Assembly: GCA_012295275.1 (NCBI GenBank)
Contig: CM022672.1
Span: forward strand, 6,638,943 to 6,702,942
From: Chrysomallon squamiferum
Taxonomy: Eukaryota > Mollusca > Gastropoda > Neomphalida > Peltospiridae
Reading direction: 5' to 3'
Length of the DNA stretch: 64,000 bases
Of this stretch, positions 28,473 to 42,500 are shown piece after piece (within the stretch, counting starts at the first letter, position 1; every line of letters begins with the position of its first letter). The translations under genes and the position numbers were made by a program. Under the pieces are notes generated by a model. That model saw only the letters and a list, made by a program, of their open reading frames with translations, searched no databases and was not told where the DNA came from.

Positions 28473-31400
28473 TTATCCTCTGTAGCTTGTGAATTGTGGA
28501 CTTAAATTTGCATTCGAACTACTTCCTGAAAAAATAAAAATAAAATTAAAAATAAATCACAACTACTTGCAGCATTTTGTAAAAAAACAAAGCTTTTTAA
28601 ATGTTAAATTCTCTTAAAAGTATAATTAATATTTTGATGATTTATTCTCAACAAATTTTCTGAAATAGCATTATTTTAGCTTAAAAATTAGTATGTCAAT
28701 GTATGTCATATGTTAAGTATATTTATAAGAAAGTTTTGAAACATCAGAATAAAGACAACAGAATCTTTCATGTATTTCTAGACCAGTGTTTTTCTCAACA
28801 ATATTTGTTCAATAAAGGCATCAGATGCAGCTTCAAACATCTGAACATAAATTTTAAAGTGCAAAGCTATGAAAGTGATCACATATTGATTCATTAATTC
28901 TCAGTCCTCATGCAGCACAAAATACTGCCACACCCCACCTTGAGAAACACTGTTCCAGACATAGCCAGACATACATACAGCAAGTGTTAAAAGTAAGTAT
29001 CCAAATAAAATTTAATGTCTGTGTTAAGCAAATAAAGCATTCCTCAGAAATGTAAATTAATATATGTACACTATCATGATACCATAGACTTTACAATGAA
29101 ATGAACTGTTAGAATGCAACCACGTTTTTTTAGTATTAAAAACCCCACCCCAAAACAACAACAAAGAAACACAATACCCCCCCCTCCACTAATATATTAA
29201 TTTTAAAACATTTCCTACCTTAAAATAACAGTGGTTTATGAAAAGTATCTGGCAAATTATTCAGTCATTTATTTATATGAACACATTAACCAGAAATTAA
29301 AATTCAAAATGAGATAAATGCTCATCAGCTTTACAGAAATCAAAATATTAATTTTTGCATTTGAAAGAATGAAGAATACATTTTTCATTAACATCACAGT
29401 AATACATTTAAATGCCTATTACATGTCGAACAATTTTAATTTTGTACAGAACTGATATGAGAGTGAAAATCCATTACTACCAATCCTTGTTCTAAAGATA
29501 GCAGCAAGAGATGTATTACCCTCTTTCCCTTAGACAAGATACATGACCTCTGATACACTGAAGTGACTAAGTTATAGGTTTAATGTACTAAAGAAATAAA
29601 CTGAATGTATAATACTGGCTAAAATGTCAAACCTCCAAAAACTGGCGCTGGTGATGATGTACCAAACCCAGCACTGCCTCCGAATGGGGCACTTTTCTGT
29701 GCCATGTCCCCAAAAGTTGGCACCTCTGTTGACTGTGCCAGGGCTCCAAATGTTGGGCTGGTGTTTCCAGCAAAACTGAAATTCCAAATAATTATCACAT
29801 TTATTTCCCCAAATATATAAATTAGTAATTCTTCACAGCAGTGGCATTACAAGTAGTTATTTACAGAACTGTTTTACGTTATTTGCTTAACTATAATTTA
29901 TAATAATTATAAATAAATTCCTGTGCAGTAAAAATATTATACACCTGAACACTGTAGAGGTTTATAAATTACTTAAAATGGATGGAATGAATCTTAAATA
30001 AATTTATCCAAATTTTTAAAGAAAAAAATCAAACAAATCCTAACACAAAACTAAAAGCTCTGTTATTCTAAATATTATCGGTAATGCTATACTTGACTTT
30101 ATTTTTATTAACAAAATAATTTTAAATAATCAGAGCAAACTGATAAAAGTAATTTAATTCAAGAGATCTATTTGAATAGAATACAGGACAAAAAAAAAAA
30201 AATAATAATAATAATAATAATTTAAAATTACCTAGCAAAACTGCCTCCCTGGGCTGAAGTAGCAGCTGATGATCCAAATGCTCCAACAGGATTGGAAAAT
30301 GTTGGGGATCCAAAGGTGCCAAAGGTTGGAGCACTGCCAAAAGCAGCTTTGCTGCCAAATGCAGAAGATGTACCAAACGCTGGACCTCCACCAAAACTTA
30401 CTTTAAAAGGAAAGCAATGAAATAAAAATGAGATAATTGTTGTCAACCTGTAAAAATAAAGCTTAATAGTTTTACATTTTTGCTCTATTGTCTGGATTTA
30501 CAGTTTGTCTTGGCATACTGAATTTATGAGAATGAAAAAACCTCCTACAACACAGAATTTAGAATTCGGCACATTTGACTGAAATAATACATCATTAAAG
30601 CAAAAGCAACAGAATTTAGAACCACAATTAAATTAAAACAAAAGCAATGTCCTAGTCCGTTACTGCAGTTTAAAACTTCTTAAATTTCATTAACAAAATA
30701 CACACATCAAGATGAAAGCATAGACTATACCATGCAACACATAAAGTACCTGATGGCTGCTGATTTGGGGCCAGTCCAAAACCACTGGAAGCTACAGATC
30801 CCCCACCTGAAGTGAAACTGCCACCAGATCCGAACACATTTGACGATGTATTTGGCGAACCAAAAGATGTGTTTTGTTTACCAAACAAAGCTGAAAATAA
30901 TTAAAATGTTATAAATGCAAAAAAATATCAATTACTAAAAAAATAAAAAGGATGGAAGAAATATTTTAATTTAATTTCTTTTTTAATTGAAAATATTTTT
31001 GTAGCCATAAGGTTAAGGAAAAGAAAATAATTAAAATGTTTATAAATATAAAAAAATAAAAATAGGATGGATTGAAGAAATGTGTTGTTTTTTTTAAACA
31101 CATTTTTGTACAGATATATAGTGTCATTCTTAGTTAATGAAAAAAAAAAAAAGTCTGTGAGCTTCTATTTTAAATTAGCTGTAAGGAATCTTGTATGTTA
31201 ACCTTCCCATAGTTATGAAAATACATGCCAGTCTTTGATAACCACTGAACACTGGGACTGGAATGGTATATAACTATAATAAGATCCTAAGGTGGCTTGA
31301 TACTAAGACCTATCAAGCATTAATTTTAAGATAATAACATAGAGGATAGAACAAATATTTACTGCAATGATATTCAGAAGGAGGTTTGCAAGACAATGAT

Positions 31401-34400
31401 GCCAATCAATCTACAAACATTTTAGAACAGAAATATATAATTTACAAAAAAATATTAATAGTATTTCTCTAACAACTGTTTATGATATTTTAATGTTAAT
31501 CATTTTGTATAATTATTGTATGAAATGATAAAACTTTCTGGTACACTCAGTGGAACACATTATTTCCGCAACCTTTCATAAGAAGCTAAGACACATACAA
31601 GAATGTGATTCAGGTGATGTTCCAAAGGCCTGGTTTCCTCCAAACACATTGGTATTAGCTTTCTCAGCACTTGGTTTTCCTCCAAGACCTTCAAATAAAG
31701 ACCCACCACCAAATGCATTCCCTTCAGAGGCATTAGCTGTTGCTGTTCCAAATGCTGAACTGTGTAAAAATAACATAAACCATAATGAAACAAAATCAGT
31801 TTTACACAGAGCTGCAGTTGCTATGTAATAAGCAAATAGATACCTGATATATCAGTGAAAGAAACAAGTGGACAAAGAAAAACAGAAACTGAAATTTTGA
31901 TCATTTTCACTACTGCCATCTGCCAGTTTACTTACTGAATCGCTGCAACTATGAAACAATGCATCATGTTTTAGTTTAGTTGACAAATTAACTTATTGAA
32001 TAGCATTTTCTCATAATTTGACCAATGTAAGAGATTCTTCTTCCTTTTTTTTTTGTTTTTTTTTTTAATGTTCTTTTAAAATATATTATTTTCTTGTTAA
32101 AAGAGTTTGCAATAAATGATTTTAATATTTTTATTATTTTATTTTTTTTACTAATATATTTTGTAGTGTATTATTATTACATTTCAAACAGAATTAAAAA
32201 AACAAAAATGAGATTAATTAGACAAAGTAATTAAATTAAACCTAGATGAAGATCCAAAGGCTCCAAATGCTGATGAAGAACCAAACACAGATGATGCTGA
32301 AGTGGAATTTCCACCAAATATAGATGTAGGTGTGGTGCTCTTGCCTCCAAAAACAGAAGTAGTGTTACTGCCAAAAGCAGGAGCAGTTGTTGTTGCTGTA
32401 CTGCCAAACATTGATGATGGTGATGACGATGTTGCCACGCTTCCAAACACAGAAGACTGTGTTGTTGTTCCAAACACCGATGATGGTGATGATGTGGTGG
32501 CACTGCCTCCAAACAAAGAAGTACCTCCTCCAAAGATGGATGATTCTGTTGTTTTTGCTGTTCTCCCAAATGAAAAGGCTGATGTTTCAGTTCCAAATCC
32601 AGTAGTAGATGTAGCAGTTGTAGTTGTCAAACCTCCAAAAATAGATGCTGATGTTGTTTTTGATCCTCCTCCAAACAGTGATGCTGAAGTAGTAGCAGAG
32701 GCTGTCTGACTACTAAATAAAGGTTGCGAAGATACTGAAGCTGTAGATGTTGGTTCAGAAGTGATGCTGGCAGACAGAGATGCAAAGGATGATCCAAAGC
32801 CACTCTCACCACCACCAAATATTGTAGTCGAAGTTGTCTGAGGCACTGTTGCTGCTGCTGTAGTCGAGGTTTTATCAACCACACTGTTCGACACAGTGGT
32901 CTCTGCTGAAGCACTTGAGGCAGAAGTTGTCAGTCCTGCTCCAAGTAAACCTTCCAAAATTGATGACTTGGCAGATCCAGAGTTGGATGATGAAACGCTG
33001 GTTATGTCTGGCTGGACAGTGGTAACATTAGATCCTACTGCAGCTTCTTCAGCTGAAGTGGCACTTACCACTGGTGTGGAAGTATTACTTCTATCATCAT
33101 TTTCAGCAGATGCTGTGGTCACAGGAAGGACAGATTTGCTTGTATCAGTCGTCTGGTTGACACCCTTGTTTGATTCTGGTGTCATAAACAATGAACCTGG
33201 TGCAGCTGACAATGCTGTCGATTCTGTGTTTGTACTTGAAGGAGATGCTGCTGTTGGTGATGTTCCTCCAAAAGAACCTCCGCCAAATGCCGACACTGTC
33301 GATTCTGTGTTTGTACTTGAAGGAGATGCTGTCGTTGGTGATGTTCCTCCAAAAGAACCTCCGCCAAATGCCGACACTGTGGATGAAGATGTTTTCGATG
33401 GTTCCGATTTCTGAGAGGTGCTGGTTGAAAAGATTCCAACGTCGCCACCAAAGCTGAATCCACTGCTGTTAGTGGGTGCCATCTTGAAGGAGAAACCCAA
33501 ACTAGCAGAGACTGTAGGAGTAGAAAACGAAAAACCAGCAGCAGCAGCAGACTTGGTGGATCCGTCTTTGTTAGATTTAGTGTCTTTTACCGAAGTCACT
33601 GCTGTTTCTGAATGCTGCTCTGCTACTGTAGCCGGTGTTTTGCTGGTGTTTGAACTGGCACTCCCACCAAAGGAAAACGCTGTTTTCGGCGACTGAGAAA
33701 TACTTAATGAAGCAGAATCAGAACCAAAAAGGTTTTTGCTGAGAGCTGGTTTGTTAGAGATTTGTTCTGATGACACAGCTGGTGGTTTCTGGAAATTCTG
33801 TCTCGATTCTACAAAAGACAAAAATAAATATATAAGCATGAACAGATTGATAAGTAGAATGGTCCAAAATAAGTATTATAATATGTGACCTTGAGAAACC
33901 AAGATTATGAGTTACTTCAAATGGAATAATACATGATAAATGACTAGAAATGACACGAGTATGTACAGTAATCTACTGTCCTGAAAAAAAGTGAGTTTAC
34001 GTGTTTTCTTAAATTGAAAAATAAATACATACAACATACTTAATTATTTATATAGCAGCAGGTAAACAAAAAAACCTTTATCTTTATCTCAACCAATGTT
34101 ATATTTTTTACATACAGATACATTTCATAATTATACATACATAAAAAATGTATCTGATGGTAATCACATGAAACATTTGTGTTCCTTATTAAAAATAACA
34201 TCAGTTACAAAATAATCAAGATATTCATGAATGTAATTAAGATTCCCAATTTATTATTTTAAATACTGGAGCAAATCCTTGAAACCTGTTCTTACCATCA
34301 TTCTGACTTTTTTTCAAATTTTCTGACTGAGTGGTCACGACTGAACTACTGAGTTCGTATTGTGGGCCAAATCCTGCTTCATCTTCATCGTCATCCTCCT

Positions 34401-36489
34401 CATCATCTTCATAATATTCTTCATCATCATCTTCATAGTCCTGAGATCAGAATATATTAGTTGAAGAGGACTTCTATGTACCAAAACAATTTCTCATGGA
34501 AAAAATACTAAATTTTAATGTAAAACTATAACTTGGAAAAACATTCAATTTTAATGTAAAACTTGGAAGAACACTAAATTGTAATGTAAAGCTATCTTGG
34601 TAGTACACTAAATTTCAGTATAAAATTATAAAGTGTACTAAAACAATTTCTCATGGAAAAAATACTAATTTTTAATATAAAATTATAACTCGGAAGAACA
34701 CTAAATTTCAGTGTAAAACTTGGAAGAACACTAAATATTCATGAAAAAATATAACTTGGAAGAACATTAAATATTAATGTAAAAGTATAACTTGCAAGAA
34801 CACTAAATGTTAATGTAAAACTATAACTTGGAAGAACACTAAATGTTAATGTAAAGCTATAACTTGGAAGAACACTAAATGTTAATGTAAAGCTATAACT
34901 TGGAAGAACACTAAATGTTAATGTAAAACTTGCATCTTCTCCAGTCAACCCTTCCTGCTCATCACTCTCGGGTGTGTTACGTTCTGGGGTGATGTTTTCA
35001 AAGCAAGTTTTTGGAATTATCTGGGGTTTCTCTGAAGTTAGTTTCACTGGCTGAGAAGCAGGAGGGGCAGTTTCAGATGTTGCAGGACCTTTAGAAGACC
35101 CTTTGTTTTTCTGTCAAAACGAAAATAGCCATAAACATAATACCACAGGTAATATAGTAAAAAATACTTTAGAAGAGACTTTGTTTTGCTATTAAAATGA
35201 AAAAAAAGCTATGGAATAACATTCACAGTTAAAGTTAAAAATACTTCCGAAGAGAAAAGAAAAAAGCCATCAAATAGTATACAAATGTAAGTTAACATCA
35301 GTGAAATAGGACATGCAAAATACTGATAATTTCTGATGATTAACATTTACTAAGTGAAAAAATTTTAATAACTAATACTGACCACAATAGTTAAGTTTAA
35401 TTAAAATTGTCGCAAGTCATTTCATTATGATTATCTTACATTAAATATATTAAATCCTGAAGCTGGCTGTTCCAAACTCTTGTTGTTCAAAACTGCAGAA
35501 GACGTCACTGCAGTGGATACAACAGTTGATGACAACACTGTTGAAGTGGTGGTAGTCAGTGTTGATGTTGGTGCTGATGTTCCTGTTGAAAGTGTCAACT
35601 TCTTAAAAAAGGCCTGGCCTGTGAAAGCTGTTGGAGCAAAGGAGGCCATTGCAGATTGTGAACTTTTAGGTAACTTGGGCGTTTCTTGTTTTAGTTGACT
35701 CAGTTGTGTCTTTGGTGGCTTGCTTGATGACTCAGTCTTTTTGGTAATGGTGTTGCTGGTGGAAGTTCAGCTATATAAATAAAATTAAAAAATCAATCAA
35801 TCATTATTGAATGACACCTCAGAATGAAAAAAATATCAGGTTAAGGGATTTAAAACAAAGGTAAAAGGAATAAATTTTAAAAAATATCAAAGATTCTGTA
35901 CAAAAGGAAATATTATTATTGTTATTATTATTATTATTATTACACAGATTAAATGATTTAACACCATTTGCTAATAATGGATTTCAAGAAAAATGTGCAT
36001 GTTTGTGTATGTATGTGTGCATGTGTGTGAACAATGGCTTTATTTTTGACATCAGATTTCTTTGGGAATCAAAATTATTCAAATAACAAAAAAATAGACT
36101 ACTTAAAAATTTTAACACTGAACAAAAATGAGCCAAGATATCTTACACTTAACTCCATTTTAATAATAACTAATCTCACCTTAAACACACAGCATTTAGT
36201 GAATAAGGGGCAGAGTACAAATAACTGAGATATAAAATTTACACAACTAACAGTGTCTCTAAAATATTTCATGTACTTGTAGAAAATGTGTCACAGCTGT
36301 AGGATAATGAAAAATAATCAACACCAAGGCTTGTTATAAAGTCTGAAACTGCTGAAATAGATTAACCAATTCCAGTGTAAATATAATTTTACCTTTGTTA
36401 ATTTTTTCCTCTTCTGCAACTGCAAGAGCATCTCGGACACTTCGAGCAGCAACAATCTTCGACATGGACAGATTAGCTGAAGTGTATCA

Positions 36490-36531
<42 letters not shown>

Positions 36532-39500
36532 ATGTAGATTTCAGTTGTACTTGTGAACTGAGATTGTGTAAGTATCAGGAATTTAATTTGTTTTAATTCT
36601 GCACATAGATATAATTTATGTACTAATTCTTTTATCTACTAATCAAATATTAAAAAAATTAAAAAATTAATAAATAAAGATATAAATCAATAAATAAATA
36701 AACTCTGTTATTATTATTATTATTATTATTACTACTACTACTACTACTATTAAATTAATTGGTTTTATTTCATATTTAAATTAAATGTTAATGATCAGAG
36801 AAAATATATTTTGAAGCTGAATATATTTACAGAAATATATTTACTGAATATGTTTACAGAAATAATATGGGAAAAACAATACATAATAAATATCTAGGCA
36901 AAAAAAAGAAGAAAAAAAGGAAAGAAAACAAGATAATAGTTCTTTTAGAATCTTTTTATACAATAATTTTGTACTAAATTAATCTTTTAAAATTCTCTCT
37001 TTTTTATATCAAAATACAGAGAAATATAAATCTTTATTAAAAACAAAATAAATTCTACAAAATTCATATTCTATGAAATGGGTTGAAATACTGACAAATA
37101 CTTTTGTATTTTTGTACTTACAAGTTATTTTTTTTAAATATAGCAGCCAATCTTTCCTAATAATAAAATATAACAACCAAAACCACAAATGAAGAAATTA
37201 CTCAGTTGTCAGGAAGTAAAATTTTAAACCATAGGTTACCTGGTGCTGTTGATTTAACTCTGGGTACAATCCTTCTTGAAAGATATTCTCTAAGCTTTGC
37301 TTGTTTTTCTGGTGAGATGGGAGAAGACTGAGCAAAAATCACTGTGGATGAGGCTTGAGGTTTCTGTTTGTCCAAGGATTCAACAAGTGATGTTAGGTCA
37401 CTGCTGAAAACAGAAAATGATTAAAGAAATGTAGTGATATGAAGAAAAAATAATAATTAGGCTTTCAAGTAGTAATGAACTTCTAGTGAAATTAATCAGT
37501 TTAAAAAAAGCAGTTGTCTGACTTCTAAAAAAAAAATGTTTTGTGATTATTCTCTGTGTTAAATTGTTTGTTTTTATATAACATCAGACCCTTTTTGACA
37601 AAAAAACAATTATTTTAACTTATTTTAACTGTAAACTAATATTCTGAATCAAAGACAAAATGATTAAGACAATTAAGGAATTAACAGAAATGTATAAATA
37701 GATATACTTTTTATTTTAAGCAGGGTTGGTTTTAAATAAACTTACTAAAAAGATAAAAGTTTTTAAGTGGATGTGTCTGTTTTTTGTAATTTGAGGGTAA
37801 TGAAGGGAGGACGTATTTCAATTAAAACCAAAATTCCAGAAAACCACCTGTATAAAAGTGGACATTTTATTTTATTTTATTTTATTTTTTTTCTCATATA
37901 ATGGGAATTTACTGGAAACAATTTTAGTGATTCAAATATTTCTAAAAAAAACAAAGGAATAGAACTTGTTTATGTAATGAAAACTTAATTTTTGCAACCA
38001 ATATACAATATAATTAAAACAAAAATATAATTTCCACAAAAACAGTTTGTACAGATTTTTCTTTTCTTTTATACCCCTGATGATAGATTATTTCAATTTA
38101 TTATTTTGAACTGATATTTAAAATACAAACCAATCAAATATTATTAATATTAATGCATAAAAACAGAATTAAGAAGAAAAAAATCGTTTTACCTGTTGTT
38201 AAGGTAACTGAATGAGTTGTTGGTATTTTGGCAGCCTGAAGATCTGTTGTATAGTTTGAGGTGTTTCAAATGTTCCTCAATATTGTCGACACGATTTTTG
38301 TGTCCTTCAATCAAGTTACAGTTGTTTTTCACTACTCGATATATAGCATCTTTAGTTGGAGCCTGAATTCTGAAAATAAACAGACATTAATAATTCAAAA
38401 AAAAAAGAAAAAAAAAAAGAAGAAAAAGAACACCAAAAAAGAATTTGATAAAGATGTTTTCTATGTCTTAATGTAAAAATAAATTCAAAGAACTTCATGG
38501 AATTTTATTTACATTGTTTACTGCAAGAAGAAAAAGATAATAAGCTTATCAAAAATAAAGTTGAATTTTTGTAAATTTTTGACCAATGTTTTCAGTACCT
38601 GAATTTCTAAATTTATTAATTATACTTGTTATTTGAAATGATAACCTCCACAAACAATAAATGATACATGCACAAGATATTAAACAATTTTAGCAGGAAC
38701 AGTGTACTTTAACAGAAATGACTGTTAACTTTGGTATGGCAAAAATCTGAACTGTGCTAGGAATGGACAATACTCTGGTTTTATACAGGACTGATGAAAA
38801 CATGATAAAATACACCAGAGATTATACAATCACTAAAATTGTAACTAGAGGTACACAGGAGTAGTTCAAAAGTTATGGTACTCAAGGACTTAATTCAAGT
38901 ATGTTAAAACTGTCCTTCATACAATTTTCTTTACCTTCCTTTACTGGCTTTTTTTTTCTTGTATTCATCCCACTGTGCATCCAAGACAAAGTCCACTTCC
39001 TGAAGACCCTGTTGTAGCTGCTGGTACTGCTGCTGAAGCTCATGCAGTTTTTCTGCACTGGCTGGATCGAGGGCTCGAGACCTCAGAAGCTGGTGGTAGG
39101 TGGAGTCAGTGTTGCGCTGCTGTCGTATGCGACATTCCTCTGTCATAGCAAACATGTCCATGCACATTGTTTTTAGATCATGTACTTCACGACTCTGTTC
39201 CTGCAAAAAAAAAAAAAAAAAAAAAAATGTATTTTATCAAAATTTTGCATATTTCTTCACATTATATTATGGATGTGCATTTCTTTACCTTTATCAGAAA
39301 AACAGATAAAATTATAGATGTAAAAATTATTAAAAATTATGGACTATGCATTTGTTGATTTTTTTCCCCCAGCAGACAAACTAAATTGTATAAAATTGTT
39401 GGTGGGTTTTTTTTATGTGACAGTGTGTATTTTTAATTGATTTGTTGTTTGGCATTTATTTTTTTATATCATTAATACTATATAATTTGTTTTTTAACCC

Positions 39501-42500
39501 ATCAGTGGATAGGTTGCAAATTAACTATTTTTATCATATAAATTGAATATTAATATCATCATGTCCACTACCTTAGTTGTGTCTTTAATATCACTACAGA
39601 AGTGTGTCATTTCTTCAGTAGCTGTTTTCAGTTTCTGCATTTCTTCTTTGGTGCCAACATGATTCATTCCAAATTTTACACTTTTCTTGTGAGCTTTTAA
39701 TTCTTTTGTGAAATCTTGCATCTAAGAAAAAAACAAAAATTTATCCTGAATTTTAAAAACACTTTTAAAAAAAGTATTAATTCAGATTAATTAGAAACGA
39801 ATGAACATCAAAAATATAAACGTATTTAACATTTAGATTTGTACTTGTTTTCTAAAAAAAAAAAAAATAATAATAATAATAAAATTAAAAAATAAAAATA
39901 CTTCAAAAATATTTGAAACTGAACTGAGCTAAATTTTTAATGGCAGTCCTTGATGATCTTGATGAATAATACTGATTTTAACAGACAGCTCATGAGATTG
40001 ACTTTACATGGGAAATGTAGCAGAAAGCCAGAAGGCAAAGGGTTAAATTATTCATTATTTATCTTTGGCAGGTGCATGCTGTGTGACTGCACTCATGACA
40101 GTGACTGATATGCTCAATAATTTTTACTAACAGTTAATAATCACACACAAATAACTCTCTGCAGGATCTTGAAGACATTTGCACTATTTACAGATTGAAA
40201 GTAAAGGTGTAAAGTACCTCTTCTATGATGCTCTTGGCAAATGTTATCTCAATGAGTTCATTTGCTGACTGTGTTCTCTGTTTCACTCTTTCAGCAGATT
40301 CAGCATTTTCATCAGCTGCAAAATCACGTTATCCTTATTTACAAAAACAAAATCTCAAATCTGCTGTTATAATTCAAGAAAAACATTGAGTCAAGGCTTG
40401 GACAGGTTCTAACAGATCTTGACACTGGAGGGTGAAGTATTTATTTGACTATATAAGGGTTTTTTTGGAAGTTAGGAATATTTCTAAGTTAAGTAGATAT
40501 TTTCAAATACTTGAATATTTCCAAGTTATTGTTTTATTAGTTTTTAAATAACTTTGATAATAACAGTGTTTATTGTCATAATATAAAAAGCCAAATTGAG
40601 TAAATTCAGTTTTCAAAATTCACTAACGATGTTTGTAGGTATGAAATGATGTTATAAAAAAGGGAAAATGACAGTTTACTCTAATTTATTCAAGGTGAAT
40701 GAATAATTTTTCCATATTTTAAAAAAAATAACAATAACACTTTATTACTAGAAAAGACTGATGTATAATTTTTTAAATATATAAGTGTATAAAATGTAAT
40801 TAGGCTATCTGTCAAAATATGAAAAGGATATTTTTTAACACAACTAAATATGACAATCAAAATGCAGCGCATCTAGAAAATAAATGGGTTTCTTCAGTTC
40901 TTATAATCAATGAACTTTTAATCTCATCAGAAAAATGACATAACTAAATTTGTCTGTAAAACAGTTATACTGAAACCAAGCAATCAAGAAACAGAATTAT
41001 TCTTTACAGGAATTTTCTATACAAACTTTTTTTAAAAACAAACCTGGTGCAGTTGTTGTTACAGGTGTACTTGAAACTGCAGGTTTCGGCAGAGATGGTG
41101 TTGATGCAGGTTCCTTAGTTTCAGTTTCCACTGTAACCTCTGGTAATGTATCAGTTGCCACTATATGATAAAAAAAAAAAAAAAATTCTAAAACTTTTCT
41201 TAAATCATAATAGTGTCAAATTGTAAAAAAAAATCACAGTATATACAGAAACAATAACATGGTCATTAAAGAACTTAAGTAAATTTTTTTACAAAAAATT
41301 ATAAATAAAAATATATATATACAAAATGTGTAATAAAGTAAAAGAGACTTTTAAGTGTATACTCTCAAAAATTAAGTCAACTGTTTCAGCAGAAACAGAT
41401 GAAGAACATGTACTTGGCCTAGAGGTGACAATGAAGCTGTATTTAACAGACACAAATTAAAACATTTGTGAAAAAAAAATATTCTGGTGCTTAAATAAGT
41501 GGCCTGGGACTTGTACAATAATTTAAAAAAAACAAAACAATCAGGAACAGTTGTCTGTCCAATGCCAAATTTTTTCAGATAATAAGATCATGAATATTAA
41601 ACATTTGTATTTTATTACTAGCAGCCCCAATTTCTGTAATTTCTACCGCATGCTAACCTAAATTAGTTTAACATTTATAACTAATACAAATTTTTTTTTT
41701 TAACAGTTCAATTCATAATATTAACTCACCAGAGCTAATTTTATTCTGGTCACTTTTCTGTGGAGTTGTTAGCCTTAAGTCATGTCCTGCTGATGATGTC
41801 AAAGATCCTGTCTGATTGCTTTGTGATTTTGTTTGCTGAAATAATGGAACTCCACTGGCTGCTGACTGACTCACTGTAGTAGCTATTGTAAAATATAAAA
41901 GACTTTATATGCATACACACACATATACATGATGGGTCTTAAGTATGAAGTATTGAGCATACAAATAATAATCAATGATTTCAACAATAAATGGCTTGAA
42001 TTTTCATTTATTAATGAAATAATCCTCAATAAAGAATAATGAACAATTTATATATTTCCTATATTGGTAAAGCTGCATATGTTAATTGTAAAAATAAATA
42101 AAAAAAATGTACGACTACAGCAAAATAAAAAAATACATATATAAACAGAACAGACAAGATAACATGATATCAAACCTGTACTACTTAATGATAAAATATT
42201 CCCTTTCAAGGGCTTACTGGAAGGCTGTGTTGAAAACGTGAATCCAGGCACTGGAGATGAAGTTGGTGCTGGTTTGTTTACTGTCGCTGACTTGGTTGTT
42301 TTCAGTGAAAATTCTAGGGAACCTGCTGCAGTAGCGTTTGGTGTCTGATTCACCTGCTGGGTGGGTTTCGAGACAAACTGGAAAGAGTTTCCTGTAGTCG
42401 GAAGAGAGAACTTGCTTGCTGTTGTGACAGCTGCCTGACTTTGTCCAAAAGCACTTGCAGTACCGAGAGGAGCAGCTGCAGTACATGATGGTGCTGACGT

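Noticed and set aside
32302-33696. Long plus-strand frames opposite the NUP214 FG exon
   Set aside because: Antisense shadows of a low-complexity Ser/Thr/Gly coding exon; the minus strand has the spliced, conserved gene.
34739-35047. 102-residue frame continuing from NUP214 exon 21 into repeats
   Set aside because: The GC donor at 34933 gives correct phase into exon 22; the repeat-encoded part is intronic unless the intron is retained.
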